From: Blautia hansenii
GTDB lineage: Bacteria > Bacillota > Clostridia > Lachnospirales > Lachnospiraceae
Direction: 5' to 3'
DNA: 64,000 nucleotides
Assembly (NCBI RefSeq): GCF_013304445.1
Contig: NZ_JAAITA010000010.1
Span: 38,664 to 102,663 of the forward strand
The position numbers and the translations under genes are program-made. Each line of letters begins with the position of its first letter. The first letter of the stretch is position 1. The notes beneath the pieces were generated by a model. That model saw only the letters and a list, made by a program, of their open reading frames with translations. It had not been told where the DNA came from and searched no databases. Positions 27,899-37,497 of the stretch are shown here, one piece after another.

Positions 27899-28663
27899 CT
27901 ATTTTTGATTCACTTCATCTCTCACCCTCAGAGCCCTGTCCGGATAATTGGTAATCACAGCCTCTAAATCCTTTTCTATGAACTGCCTCATATCCGCCTC
28001 GTCATTTACCGTCCACACCCGGACTTTCAAGCCGCTTCTTCGATAGCTTTCCAGAAAATCCGCCATTTTCAGATGATACACTGCCGGGTGCAGTCCACAT
28101 ACCCCGGTATTTTTTGCATAGTTTTCCACATTTAACAATACATCGCTGTAGAGATAGGCCGTTTCTGCCTCCGCATCCAGTTCCAGTATTTTCTGTACAC
28201 TGTAGTGATTAAAAGAAGAATAAATCACTCTATTTTCCATACCGGCTGCCTTTACCAATTCTACCGTCTTCTCTTCCAGCCCCGGATACCAGTAAATACC
28301 GGTTTTCAGTTCAATATTGACCTCCATGCCGCCGGGCTTTACCTGTTCCAAAACTTCTCTTAGCGTAGGAATCTGCACGCCCTCATACTCTTTTTTGTGG
28401 TTATGGAAAGAAAATCTCCGCAATTCTTCCAGTGTATAATCCCGGACTGCACCCTTTCCGGTACTGACCCGGTCAATGGTTTCGTCATGAATAACCACCA
28501 CTTCGCCGTCTTTCGTCAGCTGCACATCCAGTTCAATTCCCTGAGCGCCCTGCTCCCCGGCCAGAGCAAAGGCTTCCAGCGTATTTTCCGGAGCATAGCC
28601 GCTGGCGCCTCTGTGTGCAAATACTTTTGTCATCTGGTCTTCACCCTGTTCTTTCTTACTCAT
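27899..28663 (-). CDS. ugpQ: Glycerophosphodiester phosphodiesterase
   Basis: This 254-residue cytoplasmic GDPD enzyme has the catalytic landmarks HRGASGYAPENTLEAF and ELDVQLTKDGEVVVIHD. It splits glycerophosphodiesters to glycerol-3-phosphate and an alcohol. The frame starts at an ATG that overlaps the end of the binding-protein gene (ATGAGTAA, 8 bases), a coupled start. A second ATG at 28633, 4 residues before HRGA, has GGTG 8 bases upstream and is possible. It is last in the ugp-like operon, so the imported substrate is probably a glycerophosphodiester. Confidence 0.95.
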   Translation of the reverse strand: MSKKEQGEDQMTKVFAHRGASGYAPENTLEAFALAGEQGAQGIELDVQLTKDGEVVVIHDETIDRVSTGKGAVRDYTLEELRRFSFHNHKKEYEGVQIPTLREVLEQVKPGGMEVNIELKTGIYWYPGLEEKTVELVKAAGMENRVIYSSFNHYSVQKILELDAEAETAYLYSDVLLNVENYAKNTGVCGLHPAVYHLKMADFLESYRRSGLKVRVWTVNDEADMRQFIEKDLEAVITNYPDRALRVRDEVNQK

Positions 28664-30062
28664 TTACAAGATTATATTCCTCAATGGACTTGTTAATAGC
28701 ATCTGCCATGTTTTTCACTGCACCGTCCACATCTTCGTTGCCATTTAGCAGATTTTCAATCTCAGATTCCACCGTTGCTCTTGCTTCCGGGAACACGCTG
28801 AGCAATGCGCCTGTGTATTCCGGGGAAGAATCATGCAGCTGGTCAATGGCTGTCTGGAACTGTGGATATTTTGCAACATTGTCTTTAAACACCTGCTCGT
28901 CCTGAGCCGCTGTTGTAACAGGGAAGTAACCGGTCTGTGCATTCCAGTATGCCTGAGATTCCGGGGAAATCAGGAATTTTACAAATTCCCAGGTCGCTCT
29001 TGTCTTTTTCGGGTCATCATTGTTCAGCGCCCAAAGAGAAGCGCCTCCGATGGATACACCGCCTTCATCGCTGGATTTGATTTTCGGGAAATAAGCGGTT
29101 CCCACTTCAAACTTGCCGTTTACATCCTGCAGAATCTGCTTTAAAGAAGCGGTAGATCCTAAAGTAATTGCGGACTTTCCTGCTGAGAAATCAGCCAGTC
29201 CTGCGTCTCCGCCTTTTCCTACATTTGGTGCAAATCCCTTATCATACAGAGATTTCCAAGCGGTCAGAATATTCTTTGCACCGCCGTTTTCATCAAAAGC
29301 TACCGCTGTAGCTGCTTTTTCTCTTCCGTTTCCATTATTGGCATACTCCAGCCCCTGTTTGCCCATAAACTGCTCAAAGAACCAGCCGTAAATACTCAGA
29401 GACATCACTTCCCCTGCACCGCCGTCGGACAACAGCTTATCTCCTACCGCCTCAATGGCTTCCAGGCTGTCCGGAATCTCTGTAATACCGGCTTTCTCGA
29501 ACATATCCTTGTTGTAATACATAATCGGAGTAGAAGAGTTAAACGGCATAGAATACAACTCATCATCAATGGTGTAGTAAGCTGCCAGGTTTGGTTCAAT
29601 CTGAGACAAATCATAATTGTCTGCATCTACCATATTCTGCATAGGAGTAATCCAGCCGGATTCGATCATAAATCTGGTTCCGATTTCATACACCTGCACT
29701 AAATCCGCTCCCATATTTCCAATCTGCGCACTTTTTAATTTGTTCAGAGAATCGTCATATTCTCCCTGATACTGCGCGTTTACTGTAATGCCATATTCAT
29801 TTTCTTCGTTAAATTTCTCTACCAATGCGTCAATCGCCTGTCCGTTGACACCGCCCATAGAATGCCAGAAAGAAATTTCTGTTCCGCTTACATCTTTTGC
29901 GTCTGCCATGGAAAATTCCTCGTCTGTACTTTCTGTTTTCTGGCTGTCGCTGCCGTCCGTTGCCGCCGGTGTCTCTTCCAGGCTTTTTCCGCTTCCGCAG
30001 CCTGCCAGAGCGCTCATGGACATTACTCCGATTAAAAGTGCCGAAATCAATTTTTTCTTCAT
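28656..30062 (-). CDS. ugpB: ABC transporter substrate-binding lipoprotein, UgpB-like
   Basis: This 468-residue family 1 solute-binding lipoprotein has lipobox SALAGCGSG and an acidic/serine linker. The mature part has the UgpB-like SFWHSMGGVNG start and SLWALNNDDPKK region. With permeases, ATPase and a glycerophosphodiesterase in one operon, glycerol-3-phosphate or glycerophosphodiester uptake is the best guess, though a sugar substrate is not excluded. The ATG follows AAAAAAGGAG. Confidence 0.85.
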   Translation of the reverse strand: MKKKLISALLIGVMSMSALAGCGSGKSLEETPAATDGSDSQKTESTDEEFSMADAKDVSGTEISFWHSMGGVNGQAIDALVEKFNEENEYGITVNAQYQGEYDDSLNKLKSAQIGNMGADLVQVYEIGTRFMIESGWITPMQNMVDADNYDLSQIEPNLAAYYTIDDELYSMPFNSSTPIMYYNKDMFEKAGITEIPDSLEAIEAVGDKLLSDGGAGEVMSLSIYGWFFEQFMGKQGLEYANNGNGREKAATAVAFDENGGAKNILTAWKSLYDKGFAPNVGKGGDAGLADFSAGKSAITLGSTASLKQILQDVNGKFEVGTAYFPKIKSSDEGGVSIGGASLWALNNDDPKKTRATWEFVKFLISPESQAYWNAQTGYFPVTTAAQDEQVFKDNVAKYPQFQTAIDQLHDSSPEYTGALLSVFPEARATVESEIENLLNGNEDVDGAVKNMADAINKSIEEYNLVNE

Positions 30063-30085
30063 TTACGTTTCTCCTTTTTTGCTTT

Positions 30086-31012
30086 TTAGCCTTTGACTGC
30101 TCCAGAGAACATGCCTCTGATAAGCTGTTTCTGTCCTACGATAAAAATAGAAATGGACGGAATAATTACAATTACCACACCTGCAATCATCAGGGTAATG
30201 GACTGGGAATCAATGCTGTTCAGCATACTGATACCAATCTGTACTGTTCTCATCTGGTCTGAACCTGTTACCAAAAGCGGCCACATATACATATTCCATG
30301 CATTAATGAACGTGTAAACCGCCATAGCTCCGATTGCCGACTTGGTAAGCGGAATCAAAATCCGCACAATGAATCTCAGATTGCCGCAGCCGTCCAGCTT
30401 GGCAGATTCATACAGGGAAATCGGAAAGGTCATATAAAACTGACGGAACAGGAAAATTCCCATTGCTGATGTCAGATAAGGTACAATCAATACAGAATAC
30501 GTGTCCAGCATCCCCAGATTTCCCACCGTCAGATAGTTGGAAATAATCGTTGCCTCTCCGGGAACCATCATGGTCGCCATAACAATCATAAAGAGTACGC
30601 CCTTTCCCTTAAAGTCCAGAAAGGAAAAGGCAAATGCGGCCAGAGAACAGGTCACAATCTGACCCAGGGTAATACACCCCGCCATGATAAAAGAGTTTAA
30701 AATAAAACGAAGCAAAGGTACATTGGTCATGGCGTCTTTAAAATTGCTGAAGGTTGGATTTTTGGGAACTAAATTCAAATCCATGGTAAACAGTTCGCCG
30801 GAGGGCATAAATGCAATGCTCACCGCATATAAAAGAGGCAGCAGCACCACAAAAGCCAAAACAAAATTGGCCGTCACCCGCAGTCCTGTGCGGGCTCTGC
30901 GCTTAGCCAAAGCCTTGCTGTTCATCTGACGCTTCAATTCCAGAAGCTGTTCTTTCGATATAGAATTTTTCTGTTCCGGATGTTCCAGAACCAGATTTTC
31001 GCTCTGTATCAC
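30086..31012 (-). CDS. ugpE: ABC transporter permease, UgpE/MalG type
   Basis: This 308-residue CUT1 permease has six predicted helices and an EAA loop (YESAKLDGCGNLRFIVRILIP). It has a longer basic cytoplasmic N-terminus than usual. It starts with GTG, overlapping the upstream permease stop by 4 bases (GTGA), so translation is coupled. Confidence 0.88.
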   Translation of the reverse strand: MIQSENLVLEHPEQKNSISKEQLLELKRQMNSKALAKRRARTGLRVTANFVLAFVVLLPLLYAVSIAFMPSGELFTMDLNLVPKNPTFSNFKDAMTNVPLLRFILNSFIMAGCITLGQIVTCSLAAFAFSFLDFKGKGVLFMIVMATMMVPGEATIISNYLTVGNLGMLDTYSVLIVPYLTSAMGIFLFRQFYMTFPISLYESAKLDGCGNLRFIVRILIPLTKSAIGAMAVYTFINAWNMYMWPLLVTGSDQMRTVQIGISMLNSIDSQSITLMIAGVVIVIIPSISIFIVGQKQLIRGMFSGAVKG

Positions 31013-31881
31013 GAGTATTTCACTCCTTTCTTTTCTATGCGGAACATCACCAGCGTAATCAGCATTACAATGAAAAACAGGATAACAGACTGAGCCGCCG
31101 CACTTCCAAATCTGTAGTTAAAGAAAGCGTCACGGTAAATGGAATACACAATGACATTCGTGCTCTCATTTGGTCCGCCTTCTGTCAAAATTTTAATCTG
31201 TCCAAAAGACTGGAACGCCTGAATAATATTTACTACCAGAGTGTAAAACATAATCGGGGAAAGTCCCGGCAGCGTCAGTGTAAAAAATTGCTGCACACCG
31301 CTGGCACCGTCTACAGAAGCTCTTTCGTAAATGGTTTCATCAATGTTTCCAAGCCCTGCGGAAAAATACAGGAAATTAATACCGCTGTTGAGCCATGCGG
31401 TGAGAATAGCCACACAGTAAAGGGCTGTTTTAGGGTCATTCAGCCAGTTAATATCAAGCCCCAGCAGCTTATTCACAATGCCCACAGAAGGATGAAGCAT
31501 AATCTGGAAAATCATGGCTGCAGAGCTGGACGCAATGGCCATAGGCAATGCATACGCCGTACTGAAAAACCGAATTCCCGGAAATGCCTTGTTGCAGAGA
31601 ACTGCCGCAATCAGCCCCAAAAGCATACTTCCCAGAACCACAATCACCACAAATATCAGTGTTACCTTTAAGCTGTTCCGAAAGGAAGCAGAACTGAGCA
31701 GTTCTGTATAATTGCCAAGACCCACAAACAGCTTTGCTTCTCCCATTTTGTTGGTTTTATAAAGACTCAGGTAAATGGTCTTAAAAAACGGATAAAACAG
31801 AAATACCGCAAAAACTGCCATACATGGAAGAAGATAGCCGTAAGGCGCAAGATTTATTTTCTTCTTTTTTCCCGTGTTCAT
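31009..31881 (-). CDS. ugpA: ABC transporter permease, UgpA/MalF type
   Basis: This 290-residue CUT1 permease has six predicted helices and an EAA loop (YERASVDGASGVQQFFTLTLP). Its ATG overlaps the ATPase stop by 4 bases (ATGA). It forms the membrane channel with UgpE. Confidence 0.88.
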   Translation of the reverse strand: MNTGKKKKINLAPYGYLLPCMAVFAVFLFYPFFKTIYLSLYKTNKMGEAKLFVGLGNYTELLSSASFRNSLKVTLIFVVIVVLGSMLLGLIAAVLCNKAFPGIRFFSTAYALPMAIASSSAAMIFQIMLHPSVGIVNKLLGLDINWLNDPKTALYCVAILTAWLNSGINFLYFSAGLGNIDETIYERASVDGASGVQQFFTLTLPGLSPIMFYTLVVNIIQAFQSFGQIKILTEGGPNESTNVIVYSIYRDAFFNYRFGSAAAQSVILFFIVMLITLVMFRIEKKGVKYS

Positions 31882-33026
31882 GCCTGCACATCCTCCCTGT
31901 AAAATAAATTTTCTTCTGTTTCCATATCAAAAACATGGATTTTCTCTGTATCAAAGTAAAGAGTAATCTTTTCCCCTGTCTGGGTCTGATTTTCCGGGCT
32001 GAGCCTTACCGCATGGGTCCTTTCCTGGGACTCATAGTAAAGAATCACCTCTGCCCCCAGCATTTCCCTGGTTACCACCGTTTCCTCCAGGCCCTGGCAG
32101 TTCTGGGCAAATCCCTTCTCCACAGCCTCTTCATATTCGTAAATATCCTCCGGACGAATACCCAGAATCACTTTCTTTCCGTTTTCTTTCTGTCTTACCA
32201 GCTCTCCTCTTTCTCCGTCCAGATAAACCTTTTTGCCCAGTTCACTTCCTCCGGGGTACAGCACCGTTCTGCCGTCTTCCACAGACACCCAGGCCTCCAA
32301 AAAATTCATGGAAGGAGATCCGATAAAGCCTGCCACAAAAAGATTTGATGGAGAATTGTACACATTCTGAGGGGTATCTGCCTGCTGCACCACACCGTCC
32401 TTCATAACCACAATTCTGCTGCCCAGAGTCATGGCTTCCGTCTGATCGTGGGTTACATAGACTACTGTAGTTTCCAGTTCTTTGTGCAGCTTAGCCAGTT
32501 CAATACGCATCTGCGCCCTTAACTTGGCATCCAGATTAGACAGGGGTTCATCCATGAGAAAAGCTTTTGGTTTTCGGATAATGGCACTTCCGATTGCCAC
32601 CCTCTGCTTCTGTCCCCCGGAGAGCGCCGCCGGCCTTCTGTCCAGCAAATGCTCGATTTCTAATGTTTTCGCCACCTTATGTACCTTTTCATCAATTTCC
32701 TTTTTCGGTATTTTCCTGATTTTCAAGGCATAAGCCAGATTTCCATAAACCGTCATATTGGGATACAGGGCATAATTCTGAAAAACCATGGAAAGCCCCC
32801 GCTCTCCGGGCTCATAATAATTGCACAGTTCCCCGTCTATCCATAACTCTCCGTCGCTGATTTCCTCCAGTCCCGCAATCATACGCAGCGTAGTGGATTT
32901 CCCACAACCCGAAGGACCTACGAAGATTACAAATTCTTTATCCTGTATTTCCAGGTTAAAATCTTTTACGGCATAATGTGCACCGTCATACATCTTGCAG
33001 ACATTCTTTAATGCAATTCCCGACAC
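31878..33026 (-). CDS. ugpC: Sugar/glycerophosphate ABC transporter ATPase, UgpC/MsmK type
   Basis: This 382-residue ATPase has Walker A GPSGCGKST, signature LSGGQKQRVAIG, Walker B AFLMDEPLSNLDAK and a C-terminal TOBE/regulatory domain of the MalK type. It starts with GTG at 33026 behind GGGAGG. It heads the five-gene ugp-like operon. It is the only CUT1 ATPase in the window. Such ATPases are often shared, so it could also energise the GH172-linked transporter, which has none (inference). Confidence 0.93.
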   Translation of the reverse strand: MSGIALKNVCKMYDGAHYAVKDFNLEIQDKEFVIFVGPSGCGKSTTLRMIAGLEEISDGELWIDGELCNYYEPGERGLSMVFQNYALYPNMTVYGNLAYALKIRKIPKKEIDEKVHKVAKTLEIEHLLDRRPAALSGGQKQRVAIGSAIIRKPKAFLMDEPLSNLDAKLRAQMRIELAKLHKELETTVVYVTHDQTEAMTLGSRIVVMKDGVVQQADTPQNVYNSPSNLFVAGFIGSPSMNFLEAWVSVEDGRTVLYPGGSELGKKVYLDGERGELVRQKENGKKVILGIRPEDIYEYEEAVEKGFAQNCQGLEETVVTREMLGAEVILYYESQERTHAVRLSPENQTQTGEKITLYFDTEKIHVFDMETEENLFYREDVQA

Positions 33027-33177
33027 CGATTTCTTCCTCCCTTAAAACTCCATTACAATTTCTCATATTTTACTTCTTTAACGCTAAGTCCGGGTTTTAG
33101 TTTAACGGGAATACGTCTTGGAAACTACCACAGTTTTCAAAAATCATGGTAAAATTTTTGTAAGACAGCGCAGTAAA

Positions 33178-33233
33178 ATAAAAAAATCCCTGACAGCCGG
33201 ACGTATTCTTTCTACGTCATACTGTCAGGGATT
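33178..33233 (-). terminator. Intrinsic terminator after the MATE gene
   Basis: AATCCCTGACAG (33185-33196) pairs with CTGTCAGGGATT (33222-33233) and is followed on the minus strand by a run of seven T. It insulates the ugp-like operon. The ugp promoter in 33027-33177 is not clear; an AAACT-GTGGT-AGTTT inverted repeat there may be an operator. Confidence 0.9.
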
Positions 33234-33246
33234 CCCTGTTTTTCTT

Positions 33247-34641
33247 TTATACTTCTACAATGTTCTGCAGCCAGACACCTTTTTTCACCAAAATAAATCC
33301 AATAAAGCACTTCACGATATCTGCAAGCTGTACAGCAATAAAAATATACACCACATACAAATTTGTAAAATGTCCCAGCAAATACGCAATAGGTACACTT
33401 ACACAACATATAAACACGCTGTCAAAGAAAAAGGTAACTATCGTCTTCCCTCCGGAACGCAGGGTAAAATAAGCGGCATGCAAAAAGGCATTCTGCGGCA
33501 TAAACACGGCTGTCACCATAATAAAATATTTCGCAAATTCCCTGGACTGGGCATTGGTATTGTAAAGCTGTGGAAACAGCGGTGCAATGGCCAGCATGAC
33601 CAGCGCTATAAGAGTACAGCAGGCTACAGAAAAGGCTATCATCTTTCTGTCTGTGTCCTTTGCCTCTTCCATTTTGCCTGCCCCCAGAAGCTGTCCCACC
33701 ACAATAGCCACAGAATCTCCCAGAGCAATAAATACCACATTAAACAAATTAGAAATCGTATTGGAAATGTTCATTCCGGCAACTACGTTCATGCCTCTGA
33801 CAGAATAACACTGCAAAAGAATAGCCATGCCCGCCGCCCAAAGAGTCTCGTTCAGCAGCAGCGGCGTTCCCTTTATCAGAATCCTTTTCACCAGATATCC
33901 CGGTATCTTTGCAGTCTTATACAGACCTGAAATATAGGTATTGATTTCCCTGTGCCTGTGTGTCCAGCCCACTACAATAAAAGCCTCCACATAGCGGGAC
34001 ATCACGGTTGCAACTGCGGCTCCCGCCACACCCAGCTTTGGAAATCCGAATTTACCGTAAATCAGAAAATAATTAAATACCAGATTCACTATCACAGCCA
34101 CAATACCTGCCTTCATAGGTGTAACAGTTCTTCCGCACTCTCTCAGTGTACTGGCATAAACCTGCACCAGCATAAACGGCGGCAGACCTATGAGCATAAT
34201 TCTCAGATATTCTTTTCCATAGCGCAGTGCGGCAGCCACATCTCCTCCGTCCTGATTTCCGTTTAAATACATCTGAATGAGCGATTCCCCAAAAGTAAGA
34301 AACAGCAGAATCGTAATTCCCGTCAGAATTACTCCCATGTAAAGTTTAAACCGCATGGTATTTGCCACGCCTTCATCATCCTTCTGCCCGAAAAACTGTG
34401 CTGTAAAAATCCCCGCACCGGAAACCCCTCCGAAAATGCACAGATTATATACAAAAATCAACTGGTTGACAATGGCCACACCGGTCATCTGCTCTGTCCC
34501 GACCTGACCCACCATAATGTTGTCCAGAAGACTTACAAAATTCGTAATACCATTCTGAATCATAATCGGTACGGCTATGAGCAGCACCATCTTATAAAAA
34601 CTTTTGTCTCCTATCAGCTTTTGTCTCCATGTACTTTTCAT
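33247..34641 (-). CDS. MATE-family multidrug/sodium antiporter
   Basis: This 464-residue membrane protein has twelve predicted helices in two MatE repeats (for example LIAVPIMIQNGITNFVSLLDNIMVG at the start of repeat one and the GGVSGAGIFTAQFFGQ motif). MATE pumps export cationic drugs against sodium or protons. The ATG at 34641 follows GAGGGGG; a GTG one codon earlier is less likely. Confidence 0.93.
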   Translation of the reverse strand: MKSTWRQKLIGDKSFYKMVLLIAVPIMIQNGITNFVSLLDNIMVGQVGTEQMTGVAIVNQLIFVYNLCIFGGVSGAGIFTAQFFGQKDDEGVANTMRFKLYMGVILTGITILLFLTFGESLIQMYLNGNQDGGDVAAALRYGKEYLRIMLIGLPPFMLVQVYASTLRECGRTVTPMKAGIVAVIVNLVFNYFLIYGKFGFPKLGVAGAAVATVMSRYVEAFIVVGWTHRHREINTYISGLYKTAKIPGYLVKRILIKGTPLLLNETLWAAGMAILLQCYSVRGMNVVAGMNISNTISNLFNVVFIALGDSVAIVVGQLLGAGKMEEAKDTDRKMIAFSVACCTLIALVMLAIAPLFPQLYNTNAQSREFAKYFIMVTAVFMPQNAFLHAAYFTLRSGGKTIVTFFFDSVFICCVSVPIAYLLGHFTNLYVVYIFIAVQLADIVKCFIGFILVKKGVWLQNIVEV

Positions 34642-34748
34642 CACAATCCCCCTCTTTTGTCTGTTTCATGGTCGTAAGAGACATTATACCCCATGTCTCC
34701 GGCTGGATTCAAGACATTCCCACATTTCCACTGTTTTTAACCGCAAAA

Positions 34749-34786
34749 AAAGAAGAGACTGTGTTCTGCACACAAACCTCTTCTTT
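34749..34786. terminator. Bidirectional terminator after the small-protein gene
   Basis: AGAAGAG (34751-34757) pairs with CTCTTCT (34778-34784), and T runs follow on both strands (seven on the minus strand). It lies 20 bases past the 49-residue gene. Confidence 0.75.
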
Positions 34787-34805
34787 TTCGTCATTTTTAC
34801 TCTTC

Positions 34806-34955
34806 CTATTTTGTAAAGTTAAAAATGCTGTGGTAATATTTATCTTCTTTGTCATTCAGTCCAAAAGGTGCAATCAAGGACTGTCTCATACAATAATCAT
34901 GAAATTTCTGTTTAAAACTCTTCTTTCCCTCTGTTTTATTTTCTTTTGCTGCCAT
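34806..34955 (-). CDS. Small hypothetical protein, 49 residues
   Basis: A short reading frame with full expression signals: an ATG at 34955, GAGG 9 bases upstream, a promoter 60 bases further up and a terminator just downstream. The product starts MAAKENKTEGKK and ends YYHSIFNFTK. It is basic and lysine-rich at the N-terminus, has no membrane segment, and is amphipathic in the middle (FHDYCMRQSLIAPFG). I do not recognise the family. Bases 34956-35175 hold only its promoter and AT-rich sequence. Confidence 0.7.
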   Translation of the reverse strand: MAAKENKTEGKKSFKQKFHDYCMRQSLIAPFGLNDKEDKYYHSIFNFTK

Positions 34956-35014
34956 ATAGCATTGCCTCTTTTCTTTTTCTTTGCATATTTAAAAGTTTCT
35001 CTTTACGATTCCTA

Positions 35015-35043
35015 ATCATAGCACCTTTAAATCCCCAAAACAA
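35015..35043 (-). promoter_or_regulatory. Promoter of the small-protein gene
   Basis: On the minus strand TTGTTT (35038-35043) and TATGAT (35015-35020) are 17 bp apart, with TG one base ahead of the -10 (extended -10). Confidence 0.6.
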
Positions 35044-35175
35044 TACCCTTGGCAGCACTTCTCCCTTTTGACTTTTCGCACTTCAACGCGCTAATATAGT
35101 CAAAATTATTTTTGCATTTTCTCCGTTGTTTTTCGTTCACTTTTTATGCAAATTTCTCAACACTCCTCTTTTGTT

Positions 35176-35724
35176 TTATTTAGATAAAGAGCAGTTTGAA
35201 TCTTGCAAAATTTCCGCTATGACCTCTTCCGGTTCTTCTAAATCCTCTGCGATTTCTGCCGTAGTTTTTCCTTTCTGTATCTTCTTCTGTATCAGTTTAC
35301 AGAGCAACTCTCGCTTTCCTTCCTTCTTTCCTTCCTCCCAGGCTTCTTCCATCTCCTGCCTCATATGCTTTTCCTGGTCATACTCAAATATACTCATGCT
35401 CTTCGCCTCCACTCGATTCTTCTCCAGAAATTCTTTCAGTATCCCTTCCTTTATACACTCTTCTATGGCTCTCTCTACTGCCTCGGCCAGTTCCATTTCC
35501 TCCGCGTGTTTCCTCACTCTCGCCGTATATTCCGCGTATTCCCACAAGGTATGACTCATTTTCATCAGCTCTTTGTTGTGCCCGCTGTTTACATTCAGCA
35601 TAACTGCTTTCAGCTCCAGACTGTATTCTTCTTTTATAGTATACAAATCAGACAGTCTTAAGATTTTCCTGTCCGGCTGTTCCTCCAGACCATTGTAAAA
35701 CACTATAAAACGCGGCGGCGGCGC
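35176..35724 (-). pseudogene. Rpn/PD-(D/E)XK-type nuclease gene, 5' truncated
   Basis: The frame codes for the middle and C-terminal part of an Rpn-family (recombination-promoting nuclease, transposase-like) protein. The family landmark PRFIVFYNGLEE is followed by QPDRKILRLSDLY, a helical region (GHNKELMKMSHTLWEYAEY) and the charged C-terminal coiled coil (EEGKKEGKRELLCKLIQ). The N-terminal nuclease domain, about 100 residues, is missing. Similarity stops at the GC-rich CGGCGGCGG near 35711-35724, where a corrinoid-protein fragment begins on the other strand. No start codon with a ribosome binding site remains, so this is a remnant. Confidence 0.85.
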
Positions 35725-35818
35725 CGTGACAAAAGAATTTGCTGAACATATCGGCGCTGACGCTTACACAGAATCCGCTGTCGACGCGGCAGAACTGGCA
35801 AAAACCTTTATTGTCTGA
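35699..35818 (+). pseudogene. C-terminal fragment of a corrinoid-binding protein
   Basis: Read on the plus strand from about 35714, the sequence gives GGGAVTKEFAEHIGADAY, then ESAVDAAELAK, then a stop at 35816-35818. This is the well-conserved tail of B12-binding methyltransferase corrinoid proteins (MtaC/MtbC type; compare GGAPVT...IGADGYA..A..AV). Only about 35 codons remain; the cobalamin motif DxHxxG and everything before it is gone. The PucR-type regulator starts 21 bases later and a UroD-family methyltransferase follows, as in intact corrinoid operons. Confidence 0.8.
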
Positions 35819-35839
35819 GGAAAGGGGGAGAATTTTACT

Positions 35840-37363
35840 TTGCAGCTTACCTCTATTTTACTATATCAAAATTTGAAGGAACAATTTCACATTGCTGACT
35901 ATCGGCTTTTATCCAAAAACCAACCCCTTGCCCGTCCCTTTTTCTTTGAGGCAGACAAGGGGTTTAAAAATAACCATATTTATCTCACAGACGCTATTTT
36001 AGACCTGGATGTTTTTTCATCCATACCAGAGGATGCCGTGCTGATTATCTGCCAGAAAGATGAGACCTCCCATCTCCCGGAGGGTCGTTTTTCCTGTCTG
36101 CTGCTGTCCTGCCATACTTCAGTTATTCATGTATTTAACTGTATCCAGTCTATTTTTGATTACTATGAAGAATGGGAAGGGCAATTGGTATCCATTTGTC
36201 ATCAGAATGGTTCCTTGTCCGATTTACTGGAAATCTCCCAGCCCGTATTTAAAAATCCTCTGTGCATTATGAATATGGATTTTTCTCTGGTGGCCCACCG
36301 GGGACTTTCCCAGCTTCCCGAAGAACAGCAGATATTTGAAAATCATACGCTCCGTCTGGATTATATTCACGCATTGATTCAGGACGAAAATTTTCATCTG
36401 GAGGACGCTTCTCCAAAGCCTTTCCTCTTTCCGGCCTATCTTACCGGACACCGTTCTCTGAACATCCGCCTGTTTCTGGATGAAAAACCGGCATACCAGC
36501 TCTCCATTCTCGAAAACGGAACGCCTCTCACAGATGCAGACTGGTATCTGATTACCATTCTGGCTCATCACGCAGAGTACATTCTGCACCGTATGCAGTC
36601 AGAATCCTCTTCCCGCAGTACGACTCTGCAATCTATTTTTCAGAGCGTTTTATCGGACTGCACTGCCGATTACATGGGTATCAGCCATCTGCTCACCAAT
36701 GTGGGCTGGCTGGCAGAGCATACCTATCTGTGCTCCGTCATTCAGACAGAAGGGCCGTCTTCCCTGAACGGGAATACCATATGCCAGTATATCAAAAATA
36801 AATTTCCCGCTTCCTGCAGTCTTGTTTTCAAGGAATATGTGGTAAGCTTCTATAACGAAACACTATTAAAAATGGAAGCGGAAGACATTTTCCGGGGACT
36901 TGTATATTTTATCCGGGACAGTATGTTAAAAGCCGGATACAGCCGTTCCATGTGCGGGCACATGAATCTGCGCAGGCAGTATCTGCAGGGTCTCACCGCC
37001 CTGACTCTGGGGCTGGAAATCCGTCCCCAGCTCTGGATTCATCATTTTAACCAGATTGCCCTGCCTTATATTCTCCGGCAGTCCGTAAAAACTTTTCCCG
37101 GCCATATGCTCTGTTACGAGAAATTACTGGATTTACAAAAATCCGACAAACTGCAGAATACGGAATACATGAAAACTCTGCGTGTCTATCTGGAACACAA
37201 TCTGAATACTGTTCAAAGCGCCAAGGCTCTCTTTATCCACCGGAGTACCTTTCTGTACCGTCTGGAGCGAATTAAAAGTATTCTGGAAACGGATTTGGAA
37301 GACCCGGACGAACTGTTTTATCTGAATCTGTCCTTCCGCCTTCTGGATAATGAGGAAATGTAG
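35840..37363 (+). CDS. PucR-type transcriptional regulator
   Basis: This 507-residue protein ends in the PucR/CdaR helix-turn-helix domain (LRVYLEHNLNTVQSAKALFI, then HRSTFLYRLERI). The N-terminal about 420 residues form a purine-catabolism-like or GGDEF-related sensor region without a recognised ligand motif. It starts with TTG at 35840, supported by GGGGGAG 9 bases upstream. It lies between a corrinoid-protein remnant and a UroD-family methyltransferase gene, so control of a methyl-donor demethylation pathway is likely (inference). Confidence 0.85.
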   Translation: MQLTSILLYQNLKEQFHIADYRLLSKNQPLARPFFFEADKGFKNNHIYLTDAILDLDVFSSIPEDAVLIICQKDETSHLPEGRFSCLLLSCHTSVIHVFNCIQSIFDYYEEWEGQLVSICHQNGSLSDLLEISQPVFKNPLCIMNMDFSLVAHRGLSQLPEEQQIFENHTLRLDYIHALIQDENFHLEDASPKPFLFPAYLTGHRSLNIRLFLDEKPAYQLSILENGTPLTDADWYLITILAHHAEYILHRMQSESSSRSTTLQSIFQSVLSDCTADYMGISHLLTNVGWLAEHTYLCSVIQTEGPSSLNGNTICQYIKNKFPASCSLVFKEYVVSFYNETLLKMEAEDIFRGLVYFIRDSMLKAGYSRSMCGHMNLRRQYLQGLTALTLGLEIRPQLWIHHFNQIALPYILRQSVKTFPGHMLCYEKLLDLQKSDKLQNTEYMKTLRVYLEHNLNTVQSAKALFIHRSTFLYRLERIKSILETDLEDPDELFYLNLSFRLLDNEEM

Positions 37364-37497
37364 GGTTTCCTACACAGTGTCGCAATACTAAAAGGATTTT
37401 ACCTTATTTATACGGATTTACAGACTGCCGCCTTTCCTGTTATCATAAGGTCAGGCAAGAAGGAGCTGGTCCACCAACAGCCCTTTATGAGATTATA

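Noticed and set aside
35703..35703. GTG at 35703 as a real start for a complete 175-residue protein.
   Set aside because: Similarity to the Rpn family continues upstream of it (PPPRFI), there is no ribosome binding site, and the nuclease domain is missing.
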